Shown here one piece after another: positions 10,081 through 23,400 of a stretch of 64,000 nt of DNA. A program made the translations under genes and the position numbers. The stretch lies in NCBI GenBank assembly GCA_036571765.1, contig BROE01000028.1, positions 6,689,283 to 6,753,282 of the forward strand. The letters run 5' to 3'. Under the pieces are notes generated by a model. That model had not been told where the DNA came from and ran no database searches. It was given only the letters and a program-made list of their open reading frames with translations. This stretch comes from Plecoglossus altivelis. Taxonomy: Eukaryota; Chordata; Actinopteri; Osmeriformes; Plecoglossidae. Numbering within the stretch: the first letter of the stretch is position 1; each line of letters opens with the position of its first letter.

Positions 10081-13000
10081 TTATTCTACATGGCACAGGG
10101 ACACTGAGGAGTCATACGTCCAAACATGGAACCCAGGATAGAGGGAATCTGTGAACGTGGTGTGGAACGTGTGCAGATGTGTAAGTGTTTTATTGAAAAC
10201 ACTGTAGAAGGACAACATGCCGGCTGGCCAGTCCAGATACACTCCAACTCTATTGGAGAATGGTACTGGGAAAGGAATCGGGGTACCAATACCATTGTGC
10301 CTGGCTTCATATTTATCATGATAGTCCACACACCAAGACTTGTCATTGTGTCCAAGCCGATAGTCATCATATCCTCTCCTACTGAGTCCTTCATATGCAA
10401 CTCCTATGGAGACATTTCTTCCAGCCCACTCTACCTCCCAGTAATGGCGTCCATGCAGTGCCTCGCTACAAAGAACCTGTGACCGGAAGGCAAATCTTTC
10501 AGGGCAAAAAGGATAATCCTGCTCCTGTCTTCCAAGTGTCACAGTCCTGTTCTTCTCAGACAGATAGAGGAATTTCTGTATAGTCCTCAGGTTAAAAGTA
10601 AGCTCCGTTACATCTGATGGGGAAAAACAAGACGATGAACTAATAATTATTATTCACATCAGAATGTTTCCCTTTTTCAGTGATTTCAGTTTCATGATCT
10701 CTCTCTCTCTCTTTCCTTGCCTTTTAAGAGACGTCTCACTCATCTTATCTCTAACACCTGCTCTCTCTCACCCTTTACTCCCCTCTCCACAACCTCCCTC
10801 TCTCCCTCACAGCCTTCTCTGCTCTCTCCACAACCTCCCTCTCATCCTTCTCTCCTCTCTCCACAACCTCCTCTCATCCTTCTCTGCTCTCTCCACAACC
10901 TCCCTCTCTCCCTCACATCCTTCTCTCCTCTCTCTCGCTCTGCATACATCTGATGTTAAGAAACTCAGGTCTCTGAAGGCTTATTTCATTCAACATATAT
11001 GTTCATCCAGGACAGCAAATGTTCCCTCTAAGTTGGTTACTCACATTTCTGTAGCCCAGGTCTGATCCATTGCTCTCCCACTGGATGAACACTGTAGAGA
11101 CGAGCAGAGGAACGATGGAACGGATCTAATAACACACCCATCAAATATCTAATAACATCCAGCACATCAGTTGCTGTAATGTGTTTAGATTGATGTTCCC
11201 AAGAAGCACTTTTTGACCTATTTGCTGAAATAAACTGCACATCCTTACAGTAATCTAAAAATCCAAAGATTTGACGGTAAAATGGAATCAATCAATCTAT
11301 GGACACCACAGAACTGTAATAAACACAATCATGAAGGCATTAGTCATTGGAAGGTCTTTCTGACATGATCTTTCCTTACTTCAGTTTCTCCAGTCTGCAG
11401 TGTGGATCCTCCAGTCCAGCAGAGAGCAGCTCCAATCCTTTTTCTCCTGGATGATTGTAACTCAGATCCAGTTCTCTCAGGTGAGAAAGGTTAGATGTCA
11501 GAGCTGTGGCCAGAGAAGCACAGCCTCTCTCGGTGACCAGGCAGCCTGACAGCCTGTAATGAATATGAATACAACATTATTTACAAAACCTCTGGTAGTA
11601 TGACTGAAGAATAACTGCCTGCCCAGAGTGGAGGTAATGATGAAGTTTAAGAGACTGACTCAATGGAAGAGGTGACAATACGATTGCATATTCCAGTTTC
11701 TTTGCAATTAATTCCCTCTTCGGATTGTTCTAATATACATAACCACTCAGTAGTGTTACATGTAGGAAAACTAATTTGACGTGAGGTGTGTTTACAGACC
11801 TCAGTGTCTCTAGTTTGCAGTGTGGACTCCCCAATCCAGCAGACAGTAGCTCCATGCCTAAGTCCCCCAGGTTGTTGTTACTCAGATCCAGTTCTCTCAG
11901 GTCTGAAGAGGGGAGAATTGAGGCCAGCTCTCTACAGCACAGTTCTGAGAGGTTACAGTTATTCAACCTGAATGGAGGAAAATAGGAAAACAAAACACGT
12001 TATCCCTTTTTTTGTTTTCAGAACATAACATGCTAATATTTGAGACATTTTTGAAAACCCGAACATGAATTCATATTTAGTTCACAAAATTTTGGATGAG
12101 CCAGTGTAGCAAAGACCTTCCCTCCCTACAGTGAGGCACGGTACATCTTACCCCAGGCAGCTTGTCATACATTTGTACTACAAGGTTTTACCTCGAAACG
12201 ACCATAACACACTTAAAAGTGGTTAATTATGTCTGAGATATCAAAATATGACTAATGTAATTCATTTGCATTCAGAAACCTGAGGTGGTTGTAGTAGCCC
12301 ATGTATGAAATAAGTGTTTCTTTCCTTATTTAAAATCCATCTATAACCACCAAATAAGGAAAATGTGCATACGCAGTGCAAGTGGCTAACTGGCTTTAGA
12401 AAGTAGAAGCTACATACCCAAATACAGATACACTCAAACTTACAGAGCAGTCCTACGGATTTTCACCACTGGCATCAACCTCAAAAGACCTTCCTCTGAT
12501 CTGCAGTATTTCTTCAGGTCGAATTCATCCACTTTCTCTTCTGAAGTCAGCAACACAAAGACCAAAGCTGACAAATCGGTCTGTGAGAGCTGCTTTCTCG
12601 AAAGACTCCCTGAGCTTAAAGAGGCTTCGATTTCCTCCACTAGAGAACGATCATTTAGTTCATTCAGGCAATGAAAGAGATTCAGGCATCTCTCTGGCGA
12701 TGGATTTTCTCTTATTTTCATCTTGATGTACCTGATCGTTTCTTCATGGAACGACATGGTTTCCGTCTGAGGAAGAAGATCTCGTAAGAGGCTCAGGTTA
12801 GAGCCCAGCGAGAGGCCCAGGAGGAAGCGGAGGAAAAGGTCCAGGTGTCCTGTCTCACTCTGCAAGGACTTGTCCACAGCGCTCTTGTAAAGGGGGATTT
12901 CAGGTATGGTTGTGGTGAACTGAGGTTCAGCCATGAGATTCTCTTTTTTGTTAAGAAGATGCCAAAACACAAACAAAGCAGCCAGGAACTCCTGGAAGCT

Positions 13001-16000
13001 CAGATGGACGAAGCTGAACACCTTCTCCTGGAAGACTGGACTCTCCTCTCTGAAGATCTGGGTAAACACTCCTGAGTACACAGAGGCATCACAGACATCG
13101 ATATCGTACTCCTTCAGGTCTTTCTCATAGAACATCAGGTTGCCTTTCTCCAGCTGGTCGAAGGCCAGTCTTCCCAGTGACAGAATACTCTGAATGCTCT
13201 CTTCATCCCAATGTTGGTCTGTCCCAGTTTGATCCTGATACTTCGCTTTCTTCTGTTTGGTCTGTAACACAAGGAAGTGTGTGTACATCTCAGTCAGGGT
13301 CTTGGGCATCTTCTCCTTCTCTGTTCTCAGCATGTGTCCAAGGACTGTGACAGTAATCCAAGCGAAGACTGGTATGTAGCACATGATGTGGAGGATTCTT
13401 GATGTCTTGATGTGTGAGATGATTCTCTTGGCCAGGATCTCATCACTGCATCTCATCATGATGTACTCGTCCTTCTGTGGGTCACTGAACCCCCGTATCT
13501 CTGTCACCAGGTCAATACAATCAGACGGTATCTGGTTGGCTGCTGCAGGTCGAGTGGTGATCCAGACAAGAGCAGAAGGAAGCAGGTTCCCTTTGATCAG
13601 GTTTGTCAACAGCACATCCAACGAGGTGGGTTTTGTAACATCACACCACCTCTTTTTGTGGGTTAAGGGCAGTCGACACTCATCCAGACCATCAAAGATA
13701 AACAGAACGTTGTTCTTGTTGTAGTCGGTGATTCCTAATTCGGTGGTTTCCACTGAAAAGTGGTGGAGAAGTTCGATGAGACTGAGCTTCTCTCCGTTCA
13801 TCAAATTCAGCTCTCTGAATGGGAGTGTAAAGATAAACTGGATTTCCTGATTGGCTTTTCCCTCAGCCCAGTCCAGGATGAACTTCTGCACAGAGATGGT
13901 TTTTCCGATGCCGGCGACTCCTTTCGTCAGAATGGTTCTGATACATGTGTCTGGTCCGGACAATGAGTTAAAGATGCTGTTGCATGTGATGGGCGTCTCT
14001 CGTTTCGCTGCTTTACTGGCGGTCATCTCAGTCTGTCTCACCTCGTGTAGCTCACTGACATCTACAGTCTCACCCTCGATCATGTAGAGCTCTGTGTAGA
14101 TCTTGTTAAGTAGGATTGGCTTTCCTTGTTTGGCTGTGCCCTCAACCACGGTTTGAAACTTCTTTTTCAGATTAGATTGCAGTTTCCGTGTGATTTTACG
14201 ATGAGGACGCAAAGCTAAATAAACAAAAACAGGCATACTGTATTTATCATCTGCCATTTCCAAATATCAAACACACGAATGCTGAAAACGTGACATTTAT
14301 GTACATAATTACACGATTGTTTGCGTTGTATCGGCAACTCCCTAATGAGACTTGAATGAGATAAGAACTATTCAGTGGTTTCCAAAGACCAAGTAAAGTC
14401 TCTTACTTCTCTCCAGCTTGTCAGCCAGATGGTTCTGGTTCATGTTCCTCAGGATGTGCAAGGTGATCTTCAGAACTCCCTTTCTGGCACTGCTCTTCTG
14501 CTTCTGATGTTCCGAGTCCACCTCGTCCTGGTTCTCACTCTCTAACCCTTCTTGGACATTGGAACTCATAATACTCTTGAACCTCTTCAACTCGTTCTTC
14601 ACATATGTGATGACAGTCTTATCAAGTTCCTGAAACAGAATCAACATTTTCTACACAGGTGCATAATACCAACCTCCTAATGTGTATGTTTGACATGAAC
14701 AGAATTATACAGAACACACCGTGAATACAGAGGAAAGATGATCAGGTTGTGTGTCCTGCTGATATCTGCGAATGGGATAATCATGTCACTGTTATGTATG
14801 TCACTGTCCTCTGTACCTTCACCTTATATTGCAGTCTGTCACTGATTTTTAATCATTCATTAATTGATAGACATTTTTTAGGGTGACTTCATCATCTGTA
14901 AATGTTTTTAAAATAGTTCGTTTTATGGGTATATAATGCTCCAGTGATTGTCATTCTTTTGCTAGATTCTTGTGTTTTTCAACTTGTAATACCATACAAA
15001 TGCGTGGCAGCCCATCTTGGGATAGCTCTTAAAAATGTATATCTTACAACACAATGAGCCCTCTCAGGTTAAATAAAATAATTCAAATGATTACTTTCCA
15101 AATTCCAAATTCCAAATTCCAGCCACCTGGTCTTATGAAGACTACAACTGAAAACCAGCAGTATAATCTTTACCCACCCTTCCTCATTAGAAGGCTCATC
15201 TTCGAAACGGAAACACGGAGGTGGGTCAATGGACCTGTCGCTCTTCACGGACACACAGCTGGGTACAGGTGAGGCTAGGCTCTGCCGTTTAATCCTGTCA
15301 AACACATATACTTGTTCAGTGCCAGTTTGAGGTTGATTCGTGAGCAGTCATCCCAGGAAGACAAGGACCCCTGCAATCCTCCTAATATATCAGTGTACAG
15401 TAAAGTACATGAAAAAGTACAGAGCACCAGTTCAAAAACAAGTCAATTACACAAGTAATTTTAATATGAACTATAAGTAATTCAAGTCAATTTTATTACC
15501 ACACGAGTTTGCCAATGATATGGTGATCAATGAAGGGATTGGTGGTTATAGACAGATAAGCATAGATAAGCATTTTTAAGTTTTAGTTTAGACTATTTAC
15601 TCCCCCTTATGAACTGCTCTTGACTGATTATAAAATTGTGCACCCCTGCATTAGCCTAACCTTGACTATGACCCGATAGACACGTAAATACACCTTTTTG
15701 ACTAGTCCTATTCATCAACGATGCCTACTCTATGACAAACTGCACAATCTACTCAAACATACCAGAGGTGGCATACAAAATGCTAAGTGTGGCAAGAGCG
15801 AAAGAGGGGTGCGTTTTAGCTGATAAGATCACACTGGCAGGTATCCAGACAGAGAAACTCGCACACATTAATTTGATCATTTTTATGTACCTTTTAGCTG
15901 TGTTCTCAGTTCCCTCATACAATCCTCTTTTGGAGGCAGTGCCTCTCTTTTCTATCGGTCCAGATAGATTCATTTCAGAAGCAGAGCCGTCCTCATCGTT

Positions 16001-16167
16001 CTCTCCAGAGACGCTCATTTCAGAAGCAGTGTCGATCTAAGAGCAAACATTACTTTCAGGATTTAGGCCACCATTACACAATCCAATGCTGCCCTGTTAA
16101 CACATTCAGACAAATTAATTTAGTTTACAGAACTACGCACCCCTGATTCTCGATCTTCAATAGACAT
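10081..16167 (-). CDS. Fish-specific NLR (FISNA-NACHT-LRR-B30.2), NLRC3-like
   Basis: Nine coding exons on the - strand: 16167-16141, 16036-15891, 15294-15174, 14629-14407, 14214-12444, 11967-11800, 11553-11380, 11091-11045, 10613-10081. All junctions keep phase, giving 1,069 residues with no stops. The N terminus has short Ser/Gly/Glu repeats (ASEMSVSG, ASEMNLSG) and a SCVSVKSDRS motif usual in this fish family. The 1.77-kb exon holds FISNA and then NACHT, with Walker A GVAGIGKT (residues 271-278, bases 13898-13921) and Walker B FIFDGLDEC (about 344-352). Two LRR exons follow (168 and 174 bp, the second being the standard size), then a 47-bp linker exon and a PRY/SPRY (B30.2) exon ending LCHVE. 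NLRs of this group are cytosolic, presumed innate-immune sensors; the ligand is unknown. With only two LRR exons, B30.2 may carry most of the recognition surface (inference). The gene is absent from the human locus. Confidence 0.9.
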
Positions 16168-17445
16168 TTTCGTACGGACTATTTGTATTTTTTCCACTTT
16201 ACTTCTTGTAGATTATCCGTAGATGAAGACGGGCAATCTCTACTGTCATATGCATATCCTCAACCTTCAACTTCAGTTTCCCGGGTACAAATGTAGACCA
16301 ATAGGAAACAGGAGGAGGAGCTAAGAGTAAGGAAACTGACAGCAAAGAGGCGGTAACGTTTGAGAAACTCCAGTCCAAAACATAAAGATTGTCATGAAAT
16401 ATATAATTTGTGTTTTGTGTAGATATATCCACATTGACGTCGTGTCTGGATAACGTTGAGCAAAGCAGTGTCGGAACTTCTTTGAATATTGTCGTGAGAA
16501 TGGAGCCTTCACTGCTGACAAATAACTGGAATTCTGCCTTTTTATTTCAATGCATATGTCAGTTTGAACTTGTTAACTCCTTAACATTACACATATTTTC
16601 AACACACCATATTTGTAACCATTCGATCAATAAAATAGTCTAGAAACTGGATGACCAAAATCCAAGGGATGGATACTTTGGGACACCGTAGAACGGAAAT
16701 GTTCGACGAGTTCAGAGATTGTCGTTCTTGGATTGACATCCTGTTGGATGAATGAAAACCCCGCTTGGGCGGTTTAAAGAGTCATGGTAGGATACACCAA
16801 AGCTACTTTCAAGGTTGGTAGACAGGTAGTTGATCTCCCGTTACCAGGCAGCGGTATAGCGGTAAGCTATTTAGTAACATTACACGGGGGGAATAACTCA
16901 AATTATGAGTTTGTTATCGCATTATTGAAAGTGGTATTACGTAGCTCTAACCCACATACATCAACAATGGACCTTTGTTTCATGTTCCAAGTATTTCTGC
17001 ATTGATATCGTTTTCCTCAAAGCTCTATAATTATGGTATCCCTTTCCCAATCCTGGCTATGGTCTATTCTACATCATGCCAATCAGTGTTAGTACTGTAC
17101 GAGAATCTCAACACAAGGTAACCATTAGCCAACAGCCAAGTGAATGGTAAATTGTTACATTGCCAATCATACTTTGTTACAATGAATACAGAGATAAGTT
17201 TGCCGCTTCACCAGGATACAGTGTTGCTGTTTCCTCGGAACCTACTCGAAGGGCCGAAGAGTTTAGTGCCATCTGTTTAGAATAGCAACATCATGCTCTC
17301 TTCCACGGGGTAATTACTCATATTATTGTGAACTTGCGTTCATAAATTGACTGCATTAAGTCAACGTTATTTTACGTCTGATTGAGGTATACATATCTTT
17401 GTTCACGTCAGTGTAATGCAACTTTTGTCTTTTAACCCATCTCAG
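16168..17445. promoter_or_regulatory. Shared upstream region between the NLR gene (-) and CC2D2A (+)
   Basis: The two genes are head to head: NLR start codon at 16167 and the first CC2D2A coding exon that I can place at 17446. The interval must hold the NLR promoter and 5' UTR and the CC2D2A promoter, 5' UTR and start codon. A TGACGTC half-CRE-like site lies near 16435. I could not fix the CC2D2A start codon: the exon at 17446 needs two bases carried from an upstream exon, and several ATGs here (16651, 16785, 16967) are possible but unsupported. Confidence 0.5.
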
Positions 17446-20400
17446 AGATATACGGGAGAAACTGCGCAGAAAGCGTGATTTACGAGAAAAACTGAGAAAG
17501 AAACGGCAGGCTTTGCAAGAATCTCTGGTAAAAGTTAAAGATGACACACAGGTAATGGCATGAATCTTGTTATTTCACTATAGAAATGTCTAGTGTACAT
17601 TCGCAAAATGTTTCATCAACAGCCAACACTACTTGCGCATGTTCTGTTGCAGTAGCCAAGAATGGTGGCCGCTGTGGTCCATGAAGATGGTGAAAGGGGG
17701 GGGAGAAGAGAGTCAGCGAACGGCGAAGAAAAAGAGAGAGGGGTGTGCTGGGGGGGGGGGGAGGAGAAAGGGAGAGACAGAGATAGAGAGTGGGGAAGAG
17801 GGAGGAAAAGTGTTCTTCAGCAAGACTCAACAAGACCCAGAAGGCGAGGCTCTACTAAGAGTTTGAACCAATGGGAAGCACTCTCTCTCTCATACGTACA
17901 CTGTGTCTAAGTGCTCTTGTCTACCTGTTAGGCTCTGGTTCCACCAGAGGGGAGTCAGGACCGGGGACAGACGACGATGGAGGTTGGTGTGCTTCCCCCT
18001 GGAGCCTCTCTGACTGCTGTAGCTACTAGATAGCTACAACCCCTCTTTAGCTCTTAAGCTGTCCCATTGCTGTAGCTACAGGCTAGCCAGCTGGCCTCTA
18101 TACCTATCTGGGACCTGTAGCTACCTTGTAGCTACTAGCTAACCTGCAGCTGTACCACTGTTGCTAGCCTGTAGCTTTCATTGAGTGCGTGCTGTGTTTG
18201 TGAGTTCAGTATCCTGTTATTGACCATGCTGTTAACTTAACACTTGTCTAGACTGCTTGCCACTCCAGTAGTCTCTCTGGTCGTAGACTAGGCTCTCTCC
18301 TGAAGACAAGTTTAGACAGTTCTATCCTTTCCTCCCTGAGTGCTGTCCTCTCCTTTTTCCACTCCTCTCTGAAGATCTGGTCTGGTCTCCTCTTCTCCCT
18401 GAGTCCTACTCCGTCCTTCAGTGTTCTGTCTCAGCAATACATTCACTGTGCTCACTCTCTCCTCTTCTCCTTCTTCAAGAGCGGCATTGTGACACTACAA
18501 ACAAGCTCTTCTGAGAAGGTCAAGCGAATTATAGAACATGTGAATGTGGTCGTGTTGAGCTGAAACCAAGCCAAGGTTTTAGTTAATGCAGCCTAGTGGG
18601 GCGTGTAGACGGACCCTGAGGCAGTGACCACAGCAGTTAAGAAGTGGGAGGGTGAGTTTGATTTGTTCATGTTCAATTGTGTTGCTGCAGGACCTAACAG
18701 GTGAAGAGGAGGACCCTGGAGAGACACTCAAACGCACCTTGAAAGCCCAGAGAGAGAGACGGAAGAAAAAGGTACCCTTCCTCCGCAATACTTTGACTTA
18801 ATCACCTCGAGTTTGTCAACAATTGTGCGGTTGTGTTGTGATTCAAATGTTACTTTGTTATTAGCTATGTTAACGTCCTCGTGGGGAGGTCTAGTTCTGC
18901 ATGATTAGTGTGTGTTTGCTCCAATGCTTGTTCCCTCAAAGCTTCTGGGGGAGTCTGCAGACGAGCCCAGTCAGGATCCTGTGGAGGAGATCTCTGAGGT
19001 CCAGCGCCTCAGCGAGGATGACCAGCCAGACGAGCCGTCTCTCCTCTCTAGACCCCCCACCGGTGGCCAGAGAGGTCCGCCACCATGCGCTTCCTGTTTA
19101 TACCTGCAACTTCCTGTCTAGACATCCCACTTCTTGTTTATACCTGCCACTTAATGTCTATGCATCCCACTTTCTGTTTATACCTGCCATTTCCCATCTG
19201 CTGTCCATGTGTGTTGTCTCATAACCTGTGTGCACCCTCCAGGTCTGCCTCAGACCCAGGCTCAGACCCAGGCCCAGGCCCAGACCACACCCACACACTC
19301 AGAGAGCTCCATGAGGATCCGGATGAGAGAGAAGCTCCTGGCTGCCAGAGTAATCATAGTCCTCTCTCAACCACACAGAACCCTCCGCAACACCCAGGCC
19401 CTCTATACCCTAGCCTCACTCTTGTTTGATATCCTGGTTGGAAATTCCCTACATAAACCTCTATGTAGAGGGAATAGCATCATGAACGCTGTATAGTGTG
19501 CACGGCATGTCTTGATGTACAGGGATGTGGCACATGTTCAGTGTGTGTCTGCTGTTGTTCCAGTCTAAGGCTGAGAGCATCCTGCAGAAGGAGGCCTCGA
19601 TAGAGCCAGCCAGTCGCCTCCAGAGCCTCCGGGACAGAGACGCCCTCACCAGGTTTGACCGAGAGGTGAGGACCTCACGTAACCCCTGAACCCCCACAGA
19701 CATCAACTACTAAAGTCGCCACACAAATCAGCCCCATAATCCAGCACCATGACTCGCCACGCTGCACAGCAGAACCAGGATCCAGGTGATCCATTCTGTA
19801 GGGCTGATCGCCCCTGTGTGTTGCAGGCTGATCCAGACAGGACCGGGAAAGCAGACTCCTCCTCCCCCCTTCACACCAGAGTGAAGTTCTGGGAGGCTGC
19901 CAGGCGCGTGAGGCTGGAGACCAGAGTGAGTGGAAGATCAAGCAAAATCACCTTGACGTTGTGGTTCACTTGGTTCTTTTTATGTGAATGAACCTCGTTC
20001 GTTTCCCAGTCAGAAACGGGTCTGCCCACTGCAGAAGAGGCATACAACTTCTTCACCTTCAACTTTGACCCCGAGCCTCAGGAAGTGACGGAACACAGCC
20101 CGAGAAGAAGAAAACCCAGAGTAGCTGGCGAGGAGGATGAAGAACGAGAGGGGGAGGAAGAAGAGGAGGAGGAGGAGGAGGAAGGGGAGGAGGAAGGCAA
20201 AGCAGGAAGAGAGCAGGAAGATGAGAACTCTCAGGAGAGGGTAAAACTGAACTTGCATCACATCACTAAATACAATGTTTATTTCCCCCCCCCAAGAAAT
20301 AAATGTGATGTGCTTTTCATTCAGCCCACTCAATTCATTAAAACCCAACTAAACTTGACTGTAGACACAAAAGAGAAGGTCATGTTCTTGTCCAAGAGTC

Positions 20401-23400
20401 AAGATGCCAAATATCTACCATGGTTCTGAGATGTTGTTGTTTATGTTGTAGGACGAGGATGTTCCACTGGTGAGAGAAGAGGAGGAGGACCTCTTCATCA
20501 TCGACCAATCCTCTCAGGACTTCCTGGTGGTGAAGAAGGCGGAATATGTGGGCTACCGGAACCGTCTCCAGCGGGAAAAAGAGCTGCTGTTCGTGCCAAG
20601 CATGAGGACAGGTGATGCAGCATGGTCACATCTGGACACACCCAGGGAGAACAGTCACCCAGGGAGAACAGTCACATAAAGAGAACAGTCAACCAGGGAG
20701 AACAGTCACCCAGGAAGAACAGTCACCCAGGGAGAACAGTCACCCAGGGAGAACAGTCACATAAAGAGAACAGTCACCCAGGGAGAACAGTCACCTAGGA
20801 AGAACAGTCACCCAGGGAGAACAGTCACCCAGGGAGAACAGTCACCCAGGGAGAACAGTCACCCGGAGAGAACAGTCACCCGGAGAGAACAGTCACCCGG
20901 AGAGAACAGTCACACAAAGAGAACAGTCACACAAAGAGAACAGTCACTTGGGGAGAACAGTCACCCAGGGAGAACAGTCAGCCAGGAAGAACAGTCACCC
21001 AGAGAGAACAGCTAAAACTCGGCCAGAGTATCTCCTCATAACAGCTGGCCTCCAAATAAAGGTACCGTTCTGCAAAACTCCCCTGTCAAACACAGTCTCC
21101 ATAATAATGATCTAACTCCAAAACTCTTGGTACACTATGAGATGATTTGTGAGGTTGATAGGAGGGAGAGTAGGAGCGTCTTTTGAGAGCAAGTCCCTCC
21201 CCTGTAACTTGTCTGTCTCTGTTGTGGCCTCAGCCCCGGCCTCCATCCGGCTGGCAGAGAACATGCGTCCTCGCTTCCTGGAGGAGGAGGGGCTGTACGT
21301 GGGCGAGAGGCCACCTGTATGCCTGACCAATCAGAACATCCTGGAAAACCGTATACTGAAGCAGGAGCAGGTAAATCAGCAGCACTAAAGTAACCCTGGA
21401 AACCCATAACCCCTGAAACCAGCAACACAACAGTAACAAACCCTAATGCAAGCCTACTATAGCATGGGCACCCAAATCAGCACAGCACTAGATTATATTA
21501 GATGACACCAGAGTAGATTGGACTACAACTACGTAATCAATTCCAGATAGGAAATATTAACATGATAACTTCCAGGGATCATCAGTATGTATTCAGTTTT
21601 CTGGTCCCTGATTGGCTGTTTCTCTGAGCAGGGCAGGAAGTGGTTTGGGGATGATGGCAGGATCATGGCCCTGCCTGATCCCATCAAGGAGTCCTCCACC
21701 AGACCCCCCCTGTTTCACCTGGAAGACGACCTGGATCCCGCCCTGCAGACATTCTACAGGAAGGTACACACCCTATACCACTCAACTGCAAACACACAAA
21801 CACATCACACATAACCCAGCCATCACTGTGAGTCAGTGAGGGTCTTTGTGTCTGCTGAGGGGGTGTGTTACGTGTGTCCACCCCCAGGCTCTGCTCTCTA
21901 GCCCAGCCAGCCTGTACCTGACTGGCCCCAGGGACACGGAGGGAGACTACCAGCTGGATGTGGACGTGTCAGGTCTCATCTTCTCTCACCACCCCCTGTT
22001 TAGCCGCGAGCACGTCCTCGCAGCGCGCCTGGCCCAGCTGTACGACCAGCACCTCACCAGGCAACACAGCAACCTGACTGGACACCTTACTGTTAAGGTG
22101 CAGACTAGACGCCTCGCTGATCTGATATTCTTCATTCCTAGGGGGACGACGACGACTGAGAGATATCCTACCTCCTCTCTCCTCCGTCTAACTTCCTGTC
22201 TCCTGCCTGTGTTCTTGTCTCCTGTCTCCTGCAGCTGAGTGGTCTGAGGAATGCCCTCAGGACCATGCAGGAGACCCATCAAGGACACAGCCTCAGCCCC
22301 GTCATGCAGCACAGGATATCCGAATACATACAGGAAGTCAGGTGAGCATCCATCTGCAAGAGCCAATCACAGCCCGCCTCTGCTCTTGAGGTGATTTGGG
22401 TGGGTTAGGGCTTAGAGTTCCCTTGGGAAGCACAAAGCTGTCCCTGGGGGGAACAGAAAGCTTTCCCCAGGGAATCGGGAAGCTGTCCTGGATGATACAG
22501 GAAGCTGGCTCTTCTCTGTGACAGGAACACCAGGCGTTTGAGGGACAGCGAGCAGGAGAAGGACCGCATGCTCCTGAAGAGCATCATCAAGTCCTGGAAG
22601 GAGATCAAAGCTCTGAGGGACTTCCAGAGGTTCACCAACACGCCCTTTAAGCTTTATCTCAGGAGGTACCACACACATGTAGATACACACGCACCTACAC
22701 ACAGACATTTTCAGACACACGCACCTACACACAGACAATTTCAGACACACGCACCTACACACAGACATTTTCAGACACATGCGCCTGCACACAGACATTT
22801 TCAGACACACACACCTACACACAGACATTTTCACACACACGCACATGCAGACCGACATTTTCACACACACGCACCTGCAGACAGACATTTTCACACACAT
22901 GCCCCTAGAGACGGACAGATCCACCAGACTCCCTTTATCGCCCCCCTCACCCCTTATGCCTGTCTCCCTCTGCCCCCTCCATCGCTCTCCCTCTGTCCCC
23001 GCTTCCCCCCTCACCCAGGGAGGAGGTGAACCGGCAGGCAGACGAGCAGGAGGCGGAGGATGAGATCCAGATGGAAGTGATGGAGCTGCGGGCAGAGGCT
23101 GAGGAGGACTACCACAGGAAGGTGGCTGACTTCAGGAGGCAGCAGGACGAGTGGAAAAACTGGAGGAGGAAGCAGGTGGGTCTCTCTCTGGAGGGACATC
23201 CTCACTCCTCCAGAGGAAGAACTGGGTGTTTGAGGATGGGATGGAAAAACCCACACAGTGTCACAACGAACAATCCTATCCCTTTTAGAGAGCCAAGAAG
23301 AAGAAGAAGAAGAAGAAAAAGAAGAAGAGAGGCCAGGAGGAAGAGGATGATGAAGACGATTTGGACAATGATGATGAGGATGATGACGACCAGGGGGAAG

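Noticed and set aside
12845..13724. + strand frames inside the NACHT exon
   Set aside because: Antisense shadows of the conserved NLR frame, without splice support or family resemblance.
16784..17005. 73-codon frame (ATG at 16784) as CC2D2A exon 1
   Set aside because: It has no resemblance to the CC2D2A N terminus that I can see and no donor with the required phase; left unassigned.
20639..21012. CRISPR-like regular repeats
   Set aside because: Direct 17-bp repeats without unique spacers, inside a vertebrate intron; an ordinary minisatellite.
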